Assembly: GCA_007026445.1 (NCBI GenBank)
Contig: VDMD01000003.1
Coordinates: 1,302,001-1,366,000 of the forward strand
Source: Schizophyllum amplum
Lineage: Eukaryota; Basidiomycota; Agaricomycetes; Agaricales; Schizophyllaceae
DNA length: 64,000 bases
Direction: 5' to 3'
The notes under the pieces: generated by a model
What the model was told of the DNA's origin: nothing
What the model saw: only the letters and a program-made list of their open reading frames with translations
Databases searched by the model: none
In this document: positions 10,918 through 23,117 of the stretch, in pieces
Layout: each line of letters starts with the position of its first letter
How positions within the stretch are numbered: the stretch's first letter is position 1
Translations under genes and position numbers: made by a program

Positions 10918-11944
10918 TGTGACCCTTCCATCACGTATGGAAGCTCTATATGTAGATGTGTTGCAGCGTCACGGTGGGACTTCGAGCACGCTCACCCGTG
11001 AACTTCGCGGTCATGAGAACGCTACTTACGGATATGAGATCGCCGCAACGCGAGCGCAGGCGCACGTGTAAGCGCCAAAGCTTCACATAGGACTGAATGC
11101 GGTTCAGCCTACTGAGCATATACGACAGGCAACGGGCTACGCAGGTGAAAAGCCTGATTAGACGCACCACGGCATCGTACTTGAGCTAACGACCACTGAG
11201 GATGTCGTCCAGTGACACAGTGTCTATTGTGCGGATGCTGAAGGACATGATTCAGTTTTATGGATTTCACCTGTCCCGGTGAGCAGCGTTGTCAACAAGC
11301 AGCTGGTCTCCCGCGGCCGACGTTCAACGTTCATGGACAAGGACCAGGACAAGCAGCTCATGTACAAACCTTGAGTCTTGACCACGACAGGTCACAGTCA
11401 CGTGATAGAAACATCACGATGATTTGCATGAGCTCAACTTGAACTTGAACTAGACTCGCGTGGCCAGTCCGCTTTGCAAGCTCGCTGATCACATGGTCGG
11501 TTCGCGAGAGAAAAGTCACGGGATCAGCGTGAGGTCACGGGGTGCCGCAGCCGAGCTGGTTCACGAGCCTAGCGCTTCTCAGTCTTGCGGCTTGCCAACA
11601 ACGTCACTGGCAAACTCGGATGCAGTGCAACCTGAAGAAGTCGTGGTGACAAATCATGACTTATTGACCCTATAGCAGCTTCTGCTGCCGGAGTTCAAGC
11701 TCGCCGCCGGGCAAATGTATGGCCGGTCCCTCCGCGCCGTCGCATGGGGCATAAGTATACGTCCAGAACGAGAGGAAGGTCCGGCTTGTAGAGACGAGTG
11801 AGAGACCACATCAATCAACGGCGAGGCTTTGAATGGCAAAGACCCATTGCCGAATCTTGATACATCCACGTAGCAAATAATACAAAAGAAAGCACAGTGT
11901 GTAGTACCAGCGTGTACAGCGCGGTGAAGCACCAAAGTGTACAG
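10918..11944. other. intergenic, P450 to VPS26, with a dispersed repeat copy
   Basis: No convincing gene. It should contain the P450 promoter on its left side and the VPS26 3' end on its right. It includes the repeat copy at 11451-11570; the rest shows no recognised feature. Confidence 0.5.
11451..11570 (+). repeat. dispersed repeat family B, copy 1
   Basis: Bases 11451-11529 match the reverse complement of 34843-34921 at all 79 positions. Bases 11528-11570 match the reverse complement of 31588-31630 at all 43 positions. The copy therefore joins two pieces that sit in different copies elsewhere in the window. No coding function is evident. Confidence 0.85.
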
Positions 11945-13163
11945 TCAGCTCAGTTCTACGCCGGTATTAGTCACATGGCAAACACAACGCTGAACGTCGC
12001 GCACCTCTGGTATCCTGAATATGGTGATCTCCTGCTGCTTGAAGTATCTCCGGTTCTCCTCGTCAATGAGAACGAGGTTGAGGTAATAGCGGGTCGAGAA
12101 CTTCTTGTTCACGTCGCGGAAGGTCGGGGTCAAGTCAAAGCCGCCAAGGAAGAGGCGTATGGGAATGGTTTCGCCGCGTACGGGCGCGCCGTCCATAATC
12201 TCGAATTTCGTTATCGTTTCGGACTCGTTGTATTGGTTCGGCGGTGAGCCGGTGGTCTAACCCGACGTGTTAGTTGTGAGCGCGAAAGAATAAGAGTCTA
12301 CCTACCTCTCGCCTAATGATGCTCAACTCCATATGCTTGATTTTGATACGGACGAGGAGGAAGTAGATCTTGCCCACGATGACGTCCTTCAGATGATACC
12401 TTCGCGGGCTGTCAGAACCGTAGAGGAGTCAAGGTATGCAGGGGCGCGCTCACTTGCTCTTGTTGTATTCGAACTCGATGTGCAAGCAGTCCTCGATGCC
12501 GACTTCCATCTTGATGCTGTTGTTGGAGTCCGGTGGCATTCGGAAGGAGTGTACCCAAAGATCTCGCTCCTGACCGCGGTTCAGCGATTCGCGTTATGTA
12601 TATCAGCGCCGCGACGGACCTTCACGAGAGTGGAAGATGGTAATCCAATGCGTCGCGTCAGTGTCAAGCGGATGAAGTACCTGCGCACAGTCAGTCATCT
12701 ATGTATGCATGAAGCAGCGCGACACGCACCTCAGCTTCACATTGATGCCGATGTAGCTCTCAAACTGCTTTTCGACGTTCTTGAAGTTGAAGTCAAAGGT
12801 CTGCGCTTGCCGCATCTCTCCTGGCGCAGCTAACTCCTGCGAGAGAGACAAGAATTCGTGATGATGCCCGCGGTCATAGAACAGCTCTGGCGCAATGTTA
12901 GTGAGTGCGACTAGTCCCATATACGCGCGCGACGCACCTATGGTCCCGACGAACTCGACCTTGATCCCGTCGTGCGTGATCTTCTTGCCGTCGCGCACGC
13001 GTATGCTGACGGTTCCCCCAACGCCCTCACCGTCGTAGTATACGGGACATGAGACGACCTTGTCCTTGTCCTTGTCGGACTTCATGTCCACATGTTTGCG
13101 CGCCTCCTCATCGGAGAGCTTGATGTCGATGTCGATGGGGGAGGAGAAGAAGTAGGCTGCCAT
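11945..13163 (-). CDS. VPS26: VPS26, retromer subunit
   Basis: Arrestin-fold subunit of the retromer core (with VPS35 and VPS29), which recycles sorting receptors from endosomes to the Golgi. It starts at ATG 13163 with MAAYFFSSPIDIDIKL. A 51-bp first intron (12937-12887) joins KVEFVGTI to ELFYDRGHHHEFLSLSQEL. Later exons give FNFKNVEKQFESYIGINVKL, WVHSFRMPPDSNNSIKMEVG with IEDCLHIEFEYNKSKY, then HLKDVIVGKIYFLLVRIKIK and MELSIIRRE. The last exon holds NQYNESETITKFEIMDGAPV, the IPIRLFLGGFDLTPTFRDVN loop and the C-terminal FKQQEITIFR. All conserved VPS26 blocks occur in order, so the gene looks intact and single-copy housekeeping in nature. Six or more exons. Confidence 0.95.
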
Positions 13164-14099
13164 GCTTGCGGGGAAGGTAGGGGGGCAAGAAGACGAGCGA
13201 TATGGGGCGCGTCTAGGGAGACGACGGAAGAGGAAGCGGGCTTACAGCCCTGTGACAGTGAATGCGAGAGCAGACGAGACTCAGAGAGCTCACAGGATGC
13301 GAACACGTGCGGCTCAGGGGGGCCGCCCGCGCATGACGCGAATTGGCCGCATTCGACATCCTTTATTCTTTCCTTGTTCTCAGCCACCACCTGCAGCGCG
13401 CGTTGCATATCACACTCTTTACTCTGAACAAGCGCAATATGCGCTTACCTCGGTATTACGCGTTTGCGACCACCTCCGCTCTTGGGGCCTTCAGCAACTA
13501 TGTTCTTTACCCTCTCGCGGGAAAGCTAGATGCCTGGAGGACGAGGAGCGCTCCCTTTACGGCCTCCAACGATCCGTTGCAGCACTTGTTCACTGAGAAG
13601 TTCCTTCTCGCTACAGAACCTGGTACATCTGATACCCTGTGCACGGCGCTTCGACTCAAAGCCTAATGTCCATCTTATAGCTCTCACTCTCTTCGATCCA
13701 TTTGATACCTCGCTATGCACCGACAAGGAAGCAATATGCCCCAATGTTGAATGTATACATTCCAATCAATATCCGCAATTGCCGTACTTAAGCTTACAAT
13801 CAGTCCCCGCGACGTCCGCCTACATACCCCAACACAACTTGCCAGGCCATATTTTCGCATGTATGCGCCCACATTTCAATGAATGGACTGCACTTACCTG
13901 TCTGTAGCCTCCAGCAGCTCGGTTCAGCCTATATCTATCCAGTTTCGTGCGACCATTGCCCCTCAATGTTCCCTTGAAGAAACTCCGCCACCCAACTGTA
14001 TGTCGTTTCCTACGGATCGCTCGCGTTTCTCATCCAACGTCAGATTTTCAACCCGCTCATTGCGCGCTGCTAGTACCTCCTACACCCCATCTGCAGGCC
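13164..14099. other. divergent intergenic region, VPS26 / serine-rich TM protein
   Basis: Shared promoter and 5' leaders. A 75-codon frame from ATG 13439 (MRLPRYYAFATTSALGAF) is the most protein-like piece, but it has no recognised domain and could be leader sequence of the downstream gene. Not called as a gene. Confidence 0.4.
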
Positions 14100-15986
14100 A
14101 TGACGTCGAACGAAGCCGATAACCTATGTTCTTTCCGTTTTCCCTCGCTCATGGCTGGTATTCTGCTCCTTCTGTTGACATGGGCCGTCTCGTTGGTCTA
14201 TCGACACCTGAAGGTCCGGTGCAAGAGGGCCGCTGCACTTCTGACTCTCCGGTGCACGCTACTTCTGCTGCTCTATTATGTTCCGAACCCTGGCAAACGC
14301 CAGGCCCACGCCTCTAGTCATACCGAGGAACGGGAGATAAAGGGTCTGTCCCCCAAGTCTGCCAGCGTCGATACTCAGAATGCACAAGTCGCTAAGACTT
14401 GTCATCCTACCAATTGTTCTCTCTCCGATCTCTCTACGACTTCGACGTTGACGCTGGTTGATAATCTGAACGCTGTATCGCGTGGCGACTTGGCGGCGGA
14501 AAACTCGGACAAATATCTGGACAGATCTCTCGACGGATCTCCCGACGAACTGCGCGCGACTGCCGGAACTCATCTCTCGCCTTTGCACTTCGATGCAAAC
14601 ATAGAAGTCGATATCGAGGCCCATGAGGAAACCCGCATCAAGGCTGATGAAGAAGTGGACCTTGACGCCAGCGACGAGCTCTGCACCCTGCCTTCGCTCG
14701 ATCTTGCAGATGTTTCCTTGACCTTGTTCCCCGACGATGCTTCTCAGGCGCCCTCGACGAGTTCGATGGATAAAACCGCAGAGGACTGCTTCGGTCGAGT
14801 TATGGCCTTTTCCCCTGCCAATAACACAGCTCTCGATACGACGACTCAGGAGGATGGCTCCGACGGCGGCTGGCAGGAAGATGGCTCTGGCGGCGGCGGC
14901 TGCATGGACTCTATGAACGGCGGTGCCCCGGCCAATAACGACACGCGAGCGTTCTTCACGAGGCCGTCCAGCATCTCGTCCAGCGGGAGCAGGAACTCTT
15001 TGCGAAAGTCAACCTCTGTTGTCTTCGACGAGTCAGTGACGATGCGCATCTACCGCCAGGAGTGGAGTTCCGGGGAACCGTCGCCCTCGATGAACAATCT
15101 TTCGGAAGGGCTGTCGGCTTCCAGCAAGATTTCCTCTGTATGCGGCAAGTCGTCCTCTATGGGCGGCGAGACGCCCTCTGTACCCAGCAGAAGTCCCTAT
15201 GTACGCGGTAATAGTACTTCCTCTATCTGGACATCGCCTTCCATGCCGTCTAGCAGGCTGCCGCGACCTGTTCAAGGTAACGCACCTAGACAATCTACCG
15301 TTCTATCTGTTCATGGCAGGCAGCCTTTCGATCGCGATCGTATCCTACTAGCGCGGCTTCCGCTGCAAGAGGGGCGGGACTGACGATGCGGCAGTCCACG
15401 TCTTGGTCAAAGTGTAAGTTTGGTTGTCTTCACTTCAGGCATGGACTGATCCTGTGTGCGTAGATCCTCACAATCCTTCGAATTTGTCGTCGAGCTCGAC
15501 CTCGAATCCGTCCGCGAGCTCCCGTCGGGCCTCGAGCTCCGGTCAATTCGTGGACGTCGAGCCTCAGTATCCTTTAGAACGGAGGGATTCTGATTACACG
15601 CCAGTCACAACTCAACGACGCACATCCCCGAGACGCGGACATCCCGCGGATCGGGTGTCATCCCAGCCCCATGCTCGCAGGACGCTGGCCCCTCCGACGG
15701 GTTCGCCTGCGTTCTCCTCCAATCAGAGGGAGCCAGAGACTGCCTTCCGTACTGCGCCTCGTCTGCGTCAGTGGCAGCGACCGGAAGCACGATGGCCTTC
15801 AGAGCATCCGCCAGGTAGGACCATGATACGCAGTTATATCCTTTACTGAGTGACTGCTGTACAGAAGCGTTTCTCGAGCCCTTGACGCCCAGCGGGGACT
15901 TCAATTTGGCGTGGTGGCATAAGTGGAAGGAGGACGTGGCGATGCCTAGTTCGCCGTCGTTGCCGGGGTCGGTTTCAGGGAGTTAG
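14100..15986 (+). CDS. Serine-rich protein with N-terminal membrane segments, unknown function
   Basis: I do not recognise the family. Exons 14100-15276, 15324-15413, 15464-15814 and 15865-15986 sum to 1740 nt, giving 579 aa; introns of 47, 50 and 50 bp all have GT/AG ends and keep the frame. Two hydrophobic stretches lie near the N-terminus (MAGILLLLLTWAVSLVYRHL and LRCTLLLLLYYV), then a long acidic and Ser-rich region (IEVDIEAHEETRIKADEEV; DGSDGGWQEDGSGGGG). Next come the more ordered RKSTSVVFDESVTMRIYRQE, Ser/Arg-rich segments and a C-terminal block EAFLEPLTPSGDFNLAWWHK ending in SVSGS. The layout suggests a membrane-anchored protein with a long disordered cytoplasmic tail. The aromatic C-terminal block looks like the best seed for a homology search. 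Confidence 0.8.
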
Positions 15987-16140
15987 GTGGATAGCAAGAC
16001 TGGCCAGCCACGAGCAATAAACAGGCTGCGTACAACATCCACGAGATACATACTAAGCTAAGGTGACAACCACAATTCTATATTTCTTCTTGCTGTGTAA
16101 ATCCATCGCGAACCGAAGATCACCGATTGCTTTGAGTTTG

Positions 16141-18876
16141 TCATCGCTTCTCTGCAGACTCCTCCGAATCGCGCCCTTGCTGCTCGCTGGGTATATCTTC
16201 CTCGCTGGTCTCTACGGCCTCCGCCCACCTCGCGCGCCGCCTCGCCTCCCGCGCATCGAGCCACTGCACGCCTGCGCCCACGATTGTTGTTAGGACCGCC
16301 ATGACCACTAGCGTCACCATGCCCCGGCGGAACTTGGGCGCGTCGGTTGCAGGATCTGCATGCAGTTTGTTAGTGTCAGGTCGAAATGGGAGACGGGATA
16401 ACGGGCGGGGCTCTGCACCGCAAACAGAACGAAAACAGGAATAAGAACGCGTTGGAAAACTCACAGAAGACCAAGCCCCACCACGCTGCGAGCACGTTGC
16501 TCCCGACGTTCATGCTGGCGAGCGTCACCGCGCGCAGCTGCTCGTCGTGCGCGCATGCGACGTTGCACCATGCGAAGTTTGTCGCTTGGCCGGCGTATCT
16601 GGCGAAGCGGTGTCAGAAGCGGTCTTCGTGGCCATCGAACGTGTTTTCCGTGGCATTTAGACACCATCATTGCCTCCGACGAGTTTTGCATCAACAACGG
16701 CAGCTCAAGACGGACCACTCACCCTGCACCACTGATACAATAAGCCGCAAAAATCAGCCACCGCGGGACCCCGTCGTATATCGCGAGCACAATGCCAGAG
16801 AATAAAGCGCAGAGCGCCATGAGGTAGTTGACCGGCCAGCGGACGCTGGGGCGGTAGGGCGGAAGGGCCGCAGGTGTCGTTGTAGGCGCTCTGGCGAGGT
16901 CGGCAGGTAATGAGACCGTGGTAGCGGACTCGGACGACGTGACTGGGACCCGCCGCTCGCTGAGCCAGTCTGTCCACCAAGCGGCTGCAAGCGTGGTCGC
17001 AATTGCGACGGTGACGAGCCCGAGAGCATAGTAGTTGATTCGTGCGACGGGGTACTGCAGGTGGGTGTCAGTACCTACAGAGCTAACTGGGTGAAAGATA
17101 CGCCTCGAAGAATTGAAGGATGATGTTAGGATGGTATTGGAAACATCACTCACCCCTTCCGCTTTGAGCCACAGCGCGAACACGCCGACGAACCCCGGGG
17201 CCTCGAGCATTGAGGTTATGGCGAAGAGCACCGTGAAGGCGTACCTGTGGAGGACGTTATTAGCGGGTGTCTCGTGGTTAAAAGTGGTAGAGTATGTTGG
17301 CGGATGCCACAAAAGCTTCATGTGCCACAAAAGCCTGCAGGTAGCAGGGTGCCACAAATACTCGCGAACACCCCGATACTTCGCAGACTTCGACCTCACG
17401 ACAGCGGGTCACACTCACCATTGCCAGCTCTTCAAGCATCTGCCCACCAAGTCCCACCCCATGCGTGTTTCCGGGCGCAGCGGGAGGCGCGCTACTGCCA
17501 TCTTGCGCTCCGTATCGCTAAGGTACCATGCTAGATTAAAGTTGAGTGCCGATTGCAGTGCATTCATTGAATTCTCGATTTGTGGAGGAATCGTTGTCTG
17601 CGGATAAGCAGGGAAAAAATTCCGCAACGAAACAGAAAAACAAAAAACCACAGAACAAAGATAGAAAATCAATGGCTCACCCTTCGTCTTCTGCGGCACG
17701 TCCGGGAAGAACACAAAGCCATAGGCCGCAATCGCGATCGCGAGGATCCCGTCGATGACGAAGAGCCAGCGCCAGCCCGCGAGGCCGTGCGCGCCGTCCA
17801 TGTTGCTGTGAATCGCGCCCTGCATAATACCAGAAAAGAGACTGCCCATCTGGGCGGAGGCGGCGAAAACGGCGCTGCGTTTGCCGAGTTCGTGTTCTTT
17901 GTACTGCGGGGCGGGGTCAGGGTGGGTAGGCAGGGTGGGCGGGAGTGAGTGTATTAGGCGTCAGTGGTGATGCAGGAAGGAGGTTGGAGGAGACGATAGG
18001 GAACACGCACCCAACAGCCAAGGATATAACTGCGCAGGAGAAGCTAGGATGAGACAACCACGATAGTGAGCAAGCGGAAAATTCTTACTGTGTCCCGCTG
18101 AAAGTCGAGCTCTCCGCGAGGGCAGTCAAGAAGCGAATTGCGTACAGCTGTCCCACGGTTGTTGCTGCAGATGATCTAAGCCAAACTACGACTGAGAAAC
18201 GAGCAGTGGACATACTTTTGGAGACACAAGCGGACAGCACACCCCATATGCAGCCCATTGCCGGTAGCCAGATGCGTGCGCTGGTATCGGGAGACGGTCA
18301 GCCATGATCCGTTCAGAAAGCACGCGGTGCGCTCACGGTACATATTGCAGCGCAAGGTTATTGGGGATGAGGCCCACGATGTAGCCGATGGTGAAGACGG
18401 TGAGAGCGACGTTATATTGGTCGCCGACGCTAAAGAAATGGTCAGTCAATTTGTGTGCGCGCGAGTGGACAGAGTTAGACGTGCAAGCCAAGGTCCTCGC
18501 GCATACCCGAGACATACGCGTTCTGGAAGTTGGTCCGATTGAGGTAGTTGGACCAGTAGTCTGCATGAGCAAAGATGAGCAAAGGGGACGGGGAAGGGGG
18601 AATTGTGGGTGAGAGATATGGGAAAAGAAGGCCGAAAGTTTGGGTAAGGTGGCATGGACTGGCGATTGTTCGAATAGGAGGGAGATGTGGGCGTCAATAA
18701 CTTACTCAAACACGTAAACGACAGCACAAACCTGGGACAATGGTTAGCGCTCGTTCAGTCGGCTTATCAATCACGAACCAGTCAATCTTCCTCAAGAGCC
18801 TTCGCTCCTCCTGCGTCTCCGGGCGCCTGCCCCACACGATCTCCTGTGTGCGTATCAACGCTGCTTTCAGTGCCAT
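16141..18876 (-). CDS. MFS permease, anion:cation symporter family (pantothenate/allantoate-permease-like)
   Basis: Plasma-membrane transporter with about 12 membrane helices, resembling fungal Fen2/Liz1 and Dal5/Tna1 permeases. It starts at ATG 18876 (MALKAALIRTQEIVWGRRPE, then LLRKIDWFV). Family signatures follow: YWSNYLNRTNFQNAYVSGM with REDLGL, GDQYNVALTVFTIGYIVGLI with PNNLALQYV, IWLPAMGCIWGVLSACVS, YKEHELGKRSAVFAASAQMG and AGWRWLFVIDGILAIAIAAY with GFVFFPDVP. The second half has APGFVGVFALWLKAEGV, RWLIFAAYCISGAGYAGQAT, MNVGSNVLAAWWGLVFYPAT and FRRGMVTLVVMAVLTTI, and a charged tail to the stop at 16141. About ten exons. One intron (about 17250-17420) is longer than the rest and contains repeated TGCCACAAA motifs. 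Substrate is inferred only by family. Confidence 0.88.
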
Positions 18877-19185
18877 TGTGTTTTCGGTGCTTGTAGATAC
18901 GAGGAAGAGGAAAGCGAAGAGGGGAGTCAACGTCTTGTAGGCAGCACTTTGGGGCAGCTCGGTGTGCCTCAAAAACCGTACGATCGTGCTATGGAATATG
19001 GCGGTCGGGGACAAGACGTGCGCGCAGTGATTGGGGTGCGCCGCTGAGAATCAGCCGATGGAGCGTGCACGTACGATTGCGATAACGCAGGCGTGCTACG
19101 TTAGTGCAAGTTCGAAGGATGGCCCTCACGGTGGTCAGCAGATTGATAGAGCTCCAAGATAGCTCCTGCGCTTCTCGATAGGCTC
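18877..19185. other. divergent intergenic region, MFS permease / duplicated-domain gene
   Basis: Short shared promoter region. No repeat or additional gene seen. Confidence 0.4.
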
Positions 19186-22100
19186 ATGCCTGGACTGCGA
19201 CGAGCATCGTCTCTATTCCCTGCACATATCAACGGCCACGGCGGAGGTTGGTGGAAAACAGAGGGTTGGCCGTCGAGAGAACAAGGCGTGCGTGATGGCA
19301 CCCTCCTCTTCCCTTCTACCATCATCTCCTTTTCCCTTCTGCGATACCTGCCTTCTTGCGACACGCAGTCGTTCCCTGGTTACACTCATTATGGACCCAA
19401 ATCAGAAACTTATAGACGCAGCTTCACGCATCATTCAATCCCATGCTCTCGCTCGCGACTTCACACCCATGAACACCTTCGCATCGCGTTCTCGCCCGAC
19501 AGATGGGAGGCCCTCCTCCGTCGCTGCACCTCCCCCTTGTCCCGCAAGGAGGGAAGGGCCTGGGCTACCCTACGCTTGAGGACATTCTTGGCGGACCTGC
19601 TTGTAAAACACGTCGACGTAAAGAAGGCCGAGGGCGTGGACTGGGAGTTCCATCAGGTGCGCTTCCTACGTGCATATATGGTAAGCTCGCTCCCTGACAT
19701 GAATGAGCAGGCTTGGATGACCACGATGTTCTCTCGCCCGATTCACGCCCGGCTGTTTGAGCGCTCCGCCATTCTGCCTCACGAGTTCTCCACTACAGCG
19801 AAGGCGGCCGGCGTCGTCCTGTCCGATCAGATCACTGCCGACCTCTACCTGCTCTTCCTCTACCACATGTTCGTGGCGGACACAGACGCATTTCACCTGT
19901 TCGCCAGCACGCTGTACTTGCCCTTGCTCGAGTCCTCGGTCAAGGAGTATCGTCGCGTCCGTCCCAGTATAATCAAGGATAACACTGTTGCCCAGGAGCC
20001 TACCGGCCTCTCATCCTCTGTGGATCAGTGGACCCGACATCTGTACGCGCTCTCCAGCAAGCGGGACCGAGTGCTACTCCCGCCGCTTCCCAGCGCCGAT
20101 CACGGTTCTGAGTCTACTCCTGTACCCAACTCTGGCTCGCAACAATGTGGTTATGGCTCGGAGTTCAGCTCCAACTCCGAAGACTCGTCGGGCGACTCCA
20201 GCGATCCTGCGAGAAACGACTTCGGTGCCAGTCCCGCCATCGGCAAGTCCACGACAAACGGCTCAGCTACCTTCGCACAGAAGGCCCTCACTTGGCTGCT
20301 CACCGACAACACGCGCGACCCGGTGAACTCGTTCAGGTTCGAGGATGTGATGCGGCAGACGGACTTGGAGTTTGAGTCACCGATCGCGTTGCCGGAGACG
20401 CCGATCGCGTTGCCAGAGACGCCGCCTGCGTCGCCACGGATGCTGCCTCATGTCAAAACCGGCTCTTTCATGAATCTTCGCGCCTCCTCCCTCGATTGCC
20501 GTAGCAAATCAGTCAGCATCGGATGCTCCTCTGTCAATTCTTCTGGCTCCAGTTCTCGTCGCCCTGTCTCTGTCTCCGGCCGTGGCTCCGTCACGGATGC
20601 TGGCTCCATCTCCGTTGCTGGCTCGTCTGGCTCCGACTCAAGCCCCGGCTTTCTTGCGCGCGCTGGATCACTGTACACCTCTCGATCGATGTCCGCCACG
20701 CCTTCCTCGACACGCACGCCTTCCAAGGTGTCCGCTGGCTCTTTGTCGACGTCCGCTGCGCCTTTCTCGGCCTCCGCCGCCCTTCCATCGAGTCCCGCCG
20801 CAACTTTGGCCCAGGTCCTGGTCTCGTCGCGTCAAAGTCTTCGCTGCGTCAGCCCGCGGCCGTGCGTCTCTCGTTCTTCCGGTTCTACCTCTCCGACCTC
20901 CTCTGTTCGTTTTGCCTTTCCGTCCGTCTCTTCCTTAGACTCTCCCGGCCTTCGTGGCCTCTCTGACACCCCCGGTCGAAAGAAATCTCCTGGTCGTTCT
21001 TGGCACTCTTCTGTTCGCTCCTCGGACTGTCCTGGCCGTGCCTCAGACTATCCTGCTCGCCATGGCACCTCCACCGGTCACAGCCCTCCTGCTCGTTGTC
21101 TAGAGTCCGCCGGGCGGCTCGCCTCTACTGGTCCTTTCGACTTTGCTGCTCGTGTATCGGGCTCTTCTGGTCGTTTCGCCGCTACCGGCCGCCCTGCAGA
21201 TCCCCGCCATCCTGCGTCGCGTGGCCGTTCTGCTATTGCCAGTTGTTCTGCCTCCCCTAGCGCAGTCCGTTACTCTAAATCTCGCAGCCGCTCTGGCTCC
21301 CCAAGCCGCTCTCAGTCTCCTGGTCGACTTGAGTCCTCAAGTCGAGACGATGGGGCGCCTCAGAGACACCAGGCCAGCAGCGTTGGTCCGTTTGACTTCG
21401 ATACGATCGAGCCTTCAGTCATGATGAGCGGCGAAGAAACAGTCGATCAAGTGGGGATTGACCTCGATAGGGGCCAGGATGCGCTTGATAGGCGTGAGGA
21501 TTCCCTCGACAGGGGTGAGGATACCCTCGACACGGCACTCGTCATGTCCGCGTCCGGTACGGTTTGGCGTGCTGCGCGCGAATTGGGTACCAGCGATGGT
21601 ACCCATGTCTCCCCACACAGCGTCAACTTCGCACTCACCTCCAAGAACTGGATCAGACTCTGCGACGCTCCCTCGTCGCCCACCACTATGGAGCGTTTGA
21701 AGGCGGTCGCCGCCGCGTGTATTCATGCGTATATGAGCGCGTTGTTGGCACGGTATGGACAGGTGGTGAGCGGGGAGTTTGCGATGGTGAGGCTGATTAT
21801 CGTCCCCTTTTGCTTCTCCTTACCTCTTATGCTCGTTGCAGGCTTGGATGGACACCGTCACCTCCCCCTCCTTCCATGCACTCATATATACCCGCTCAGC
21901 GATCATGCAGCCCGACCTTGCGGCGAAGTCAAGGGATCTGGGTGTACAGCTCTCCGAGGAAGCGATGGCCGAAGCGTTTCTCCTCTTCGTCTACATTTAT
22001 TCTCGTCAGTCGCGGCGACGCGACCATCACGGTCGTTCAAAGACGCAGCGTCAATCGGAATCGCAGCATCGACCAGCGTTTGAAACGTTGCAGATGTCAC

Positions 22101-22656
22101 CGACGTTCCGCGTGTTCATGGATACGCTCTATCTACCGCTTCTGGAGAAGGCGTTGAAGGCCTACCACCGTGCGCACGACAGCGCGTTCAAGCGGTCGAC
22201 AATAACGGCCGCGGGTGATTGGGTAGGGACAGCGGTCATGCAACAAGGTGAGCATCTGGATACGTGCGGTGCGCATGGACATGGGCGCGCTGCCTTCCGT
22301 ACCTCTACTGACTGACTCACACAGTGAGAACGATGCTGCACATATTGTCGAGCCGAAGAGATCGCGTCCTCGCGCATGATTCGGCGACACCCAAGAGGGA
22401 GTGCTCGGTGTGGGTGGCAGACCAGGACATGAATTTGGACGAGGAGCCAGAAGGCCACCCTGCCTTTCAGTCGCCTATACCGCTGGTGATCGATTCTCGG
22501 GCACGCAACAAGAGACAGCGTCTGTCTGGCGGTGGATACTACACTTCCGCTTCCGGATCTGTGCTTGGCTATGGCTCTCTGGTTGTTGGCTCTAGCTCGC
22601 CCGCGTCTGGGTCCGGCTCGATTGGCACCACTGGTTATGGTCGGGGACCTTCGTAG
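19186..22656 (+). CDS. Large protein with internally duplicated ~190-aa domain, unknown function
   Basis: I do not recognise the family. Proposed exons 19186-19656, 19711-21786, 21842-22247 and 22325-22656 sum to 3285 nt (1094 aa). The N-terminal domain (FSPDRWEALLRRCTSP, AWMTTMFSRPIHARLFERSA, YLLFLYHMF, STLYLPLLESSVKEYRR, LYALSSKRDRVLLPP) recurs at the C-terminus (LTSKNWIRLCD, AWMDTVTSPSFHALIYTRSA, FLLFVYIYS, DTLYLPLLEKALKAYHR, LHILSSRRDRVLAHD). Both halves have an intron immediately before AWM. They are joined by about 600 residues of Ser/Pro/Arg-rich low complexity, including a 21-bp tandem repeat. The start is uncertain: ATG 19391 (MDPNQKLIDAASRIIQ) looks like a better beginning but is in another frame from the domain. 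It could be a regulator or scaffold; no catalytic motif is seen. Confidence 0.75.
21463..21534 (+). repeat. 21-bp tandem repeat in coding sequence (LDRxEDx)
   Basis: Three 21-bp units and a 9-bp partial unit encode LDRGQDA, LDRREDS, LDRGEDT, LDT. The heptad has alternating acidic and basic residues and could form a short charged helix. Confidence 0.8.
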
Positions 22657-23117
22657 GCCTTCAGTGGCCCTCAAGCGAGTGTGCCCTTCTTCCCTCTGTA
22701 TATTGTGCGCTGTATGGTCAGCTCACCGCTATCACCCTGCTCGAAGCCTCTCGAGATACGCCTGAAGACCGACTCAGGTCAGGCTTGACCCCATTGTTCA
22801 TTCTCCCTATCACGTGTATACGTTCCCGCGCTCACGTGGGTTCTACGTATGCGCGCCAACGATGACGCCTCTGACGCCTCTCCTGGCTGTTGGTTTGTGC
22901 GTGTTCCTCCTTGCCTCTCACCGCCTTGCTCTTGCCTTCTTCTCTCCCGTTCAGACTGCTGGCATCCTCGGTACGACGACTGACAGCCAATGGAGCACGT
23001 TGGATATCGAGTAACTGAACATGGAGTCTTCGCCCGCTAACATATACGGCGGCCCTGCCTGCTGGAATGCCACTGCCAACGTGTTTGGCAGGAGCGAGAT
23101 GGTGGACATCGGGCGTC

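Noticed and set aside
13439..13666. 75-codon small gene upstream of the serine-rich TM protein
   Set aside because: Lies in the expected leader region, has no recognisable domain and no independent evidence of coding.
22862..23014. 50-codon frame with signal-peptide-like N-terminus
   Set aside because: Very short, no cysteines, no supported downstream exon; a chance hydrophobic stretch is as likely.
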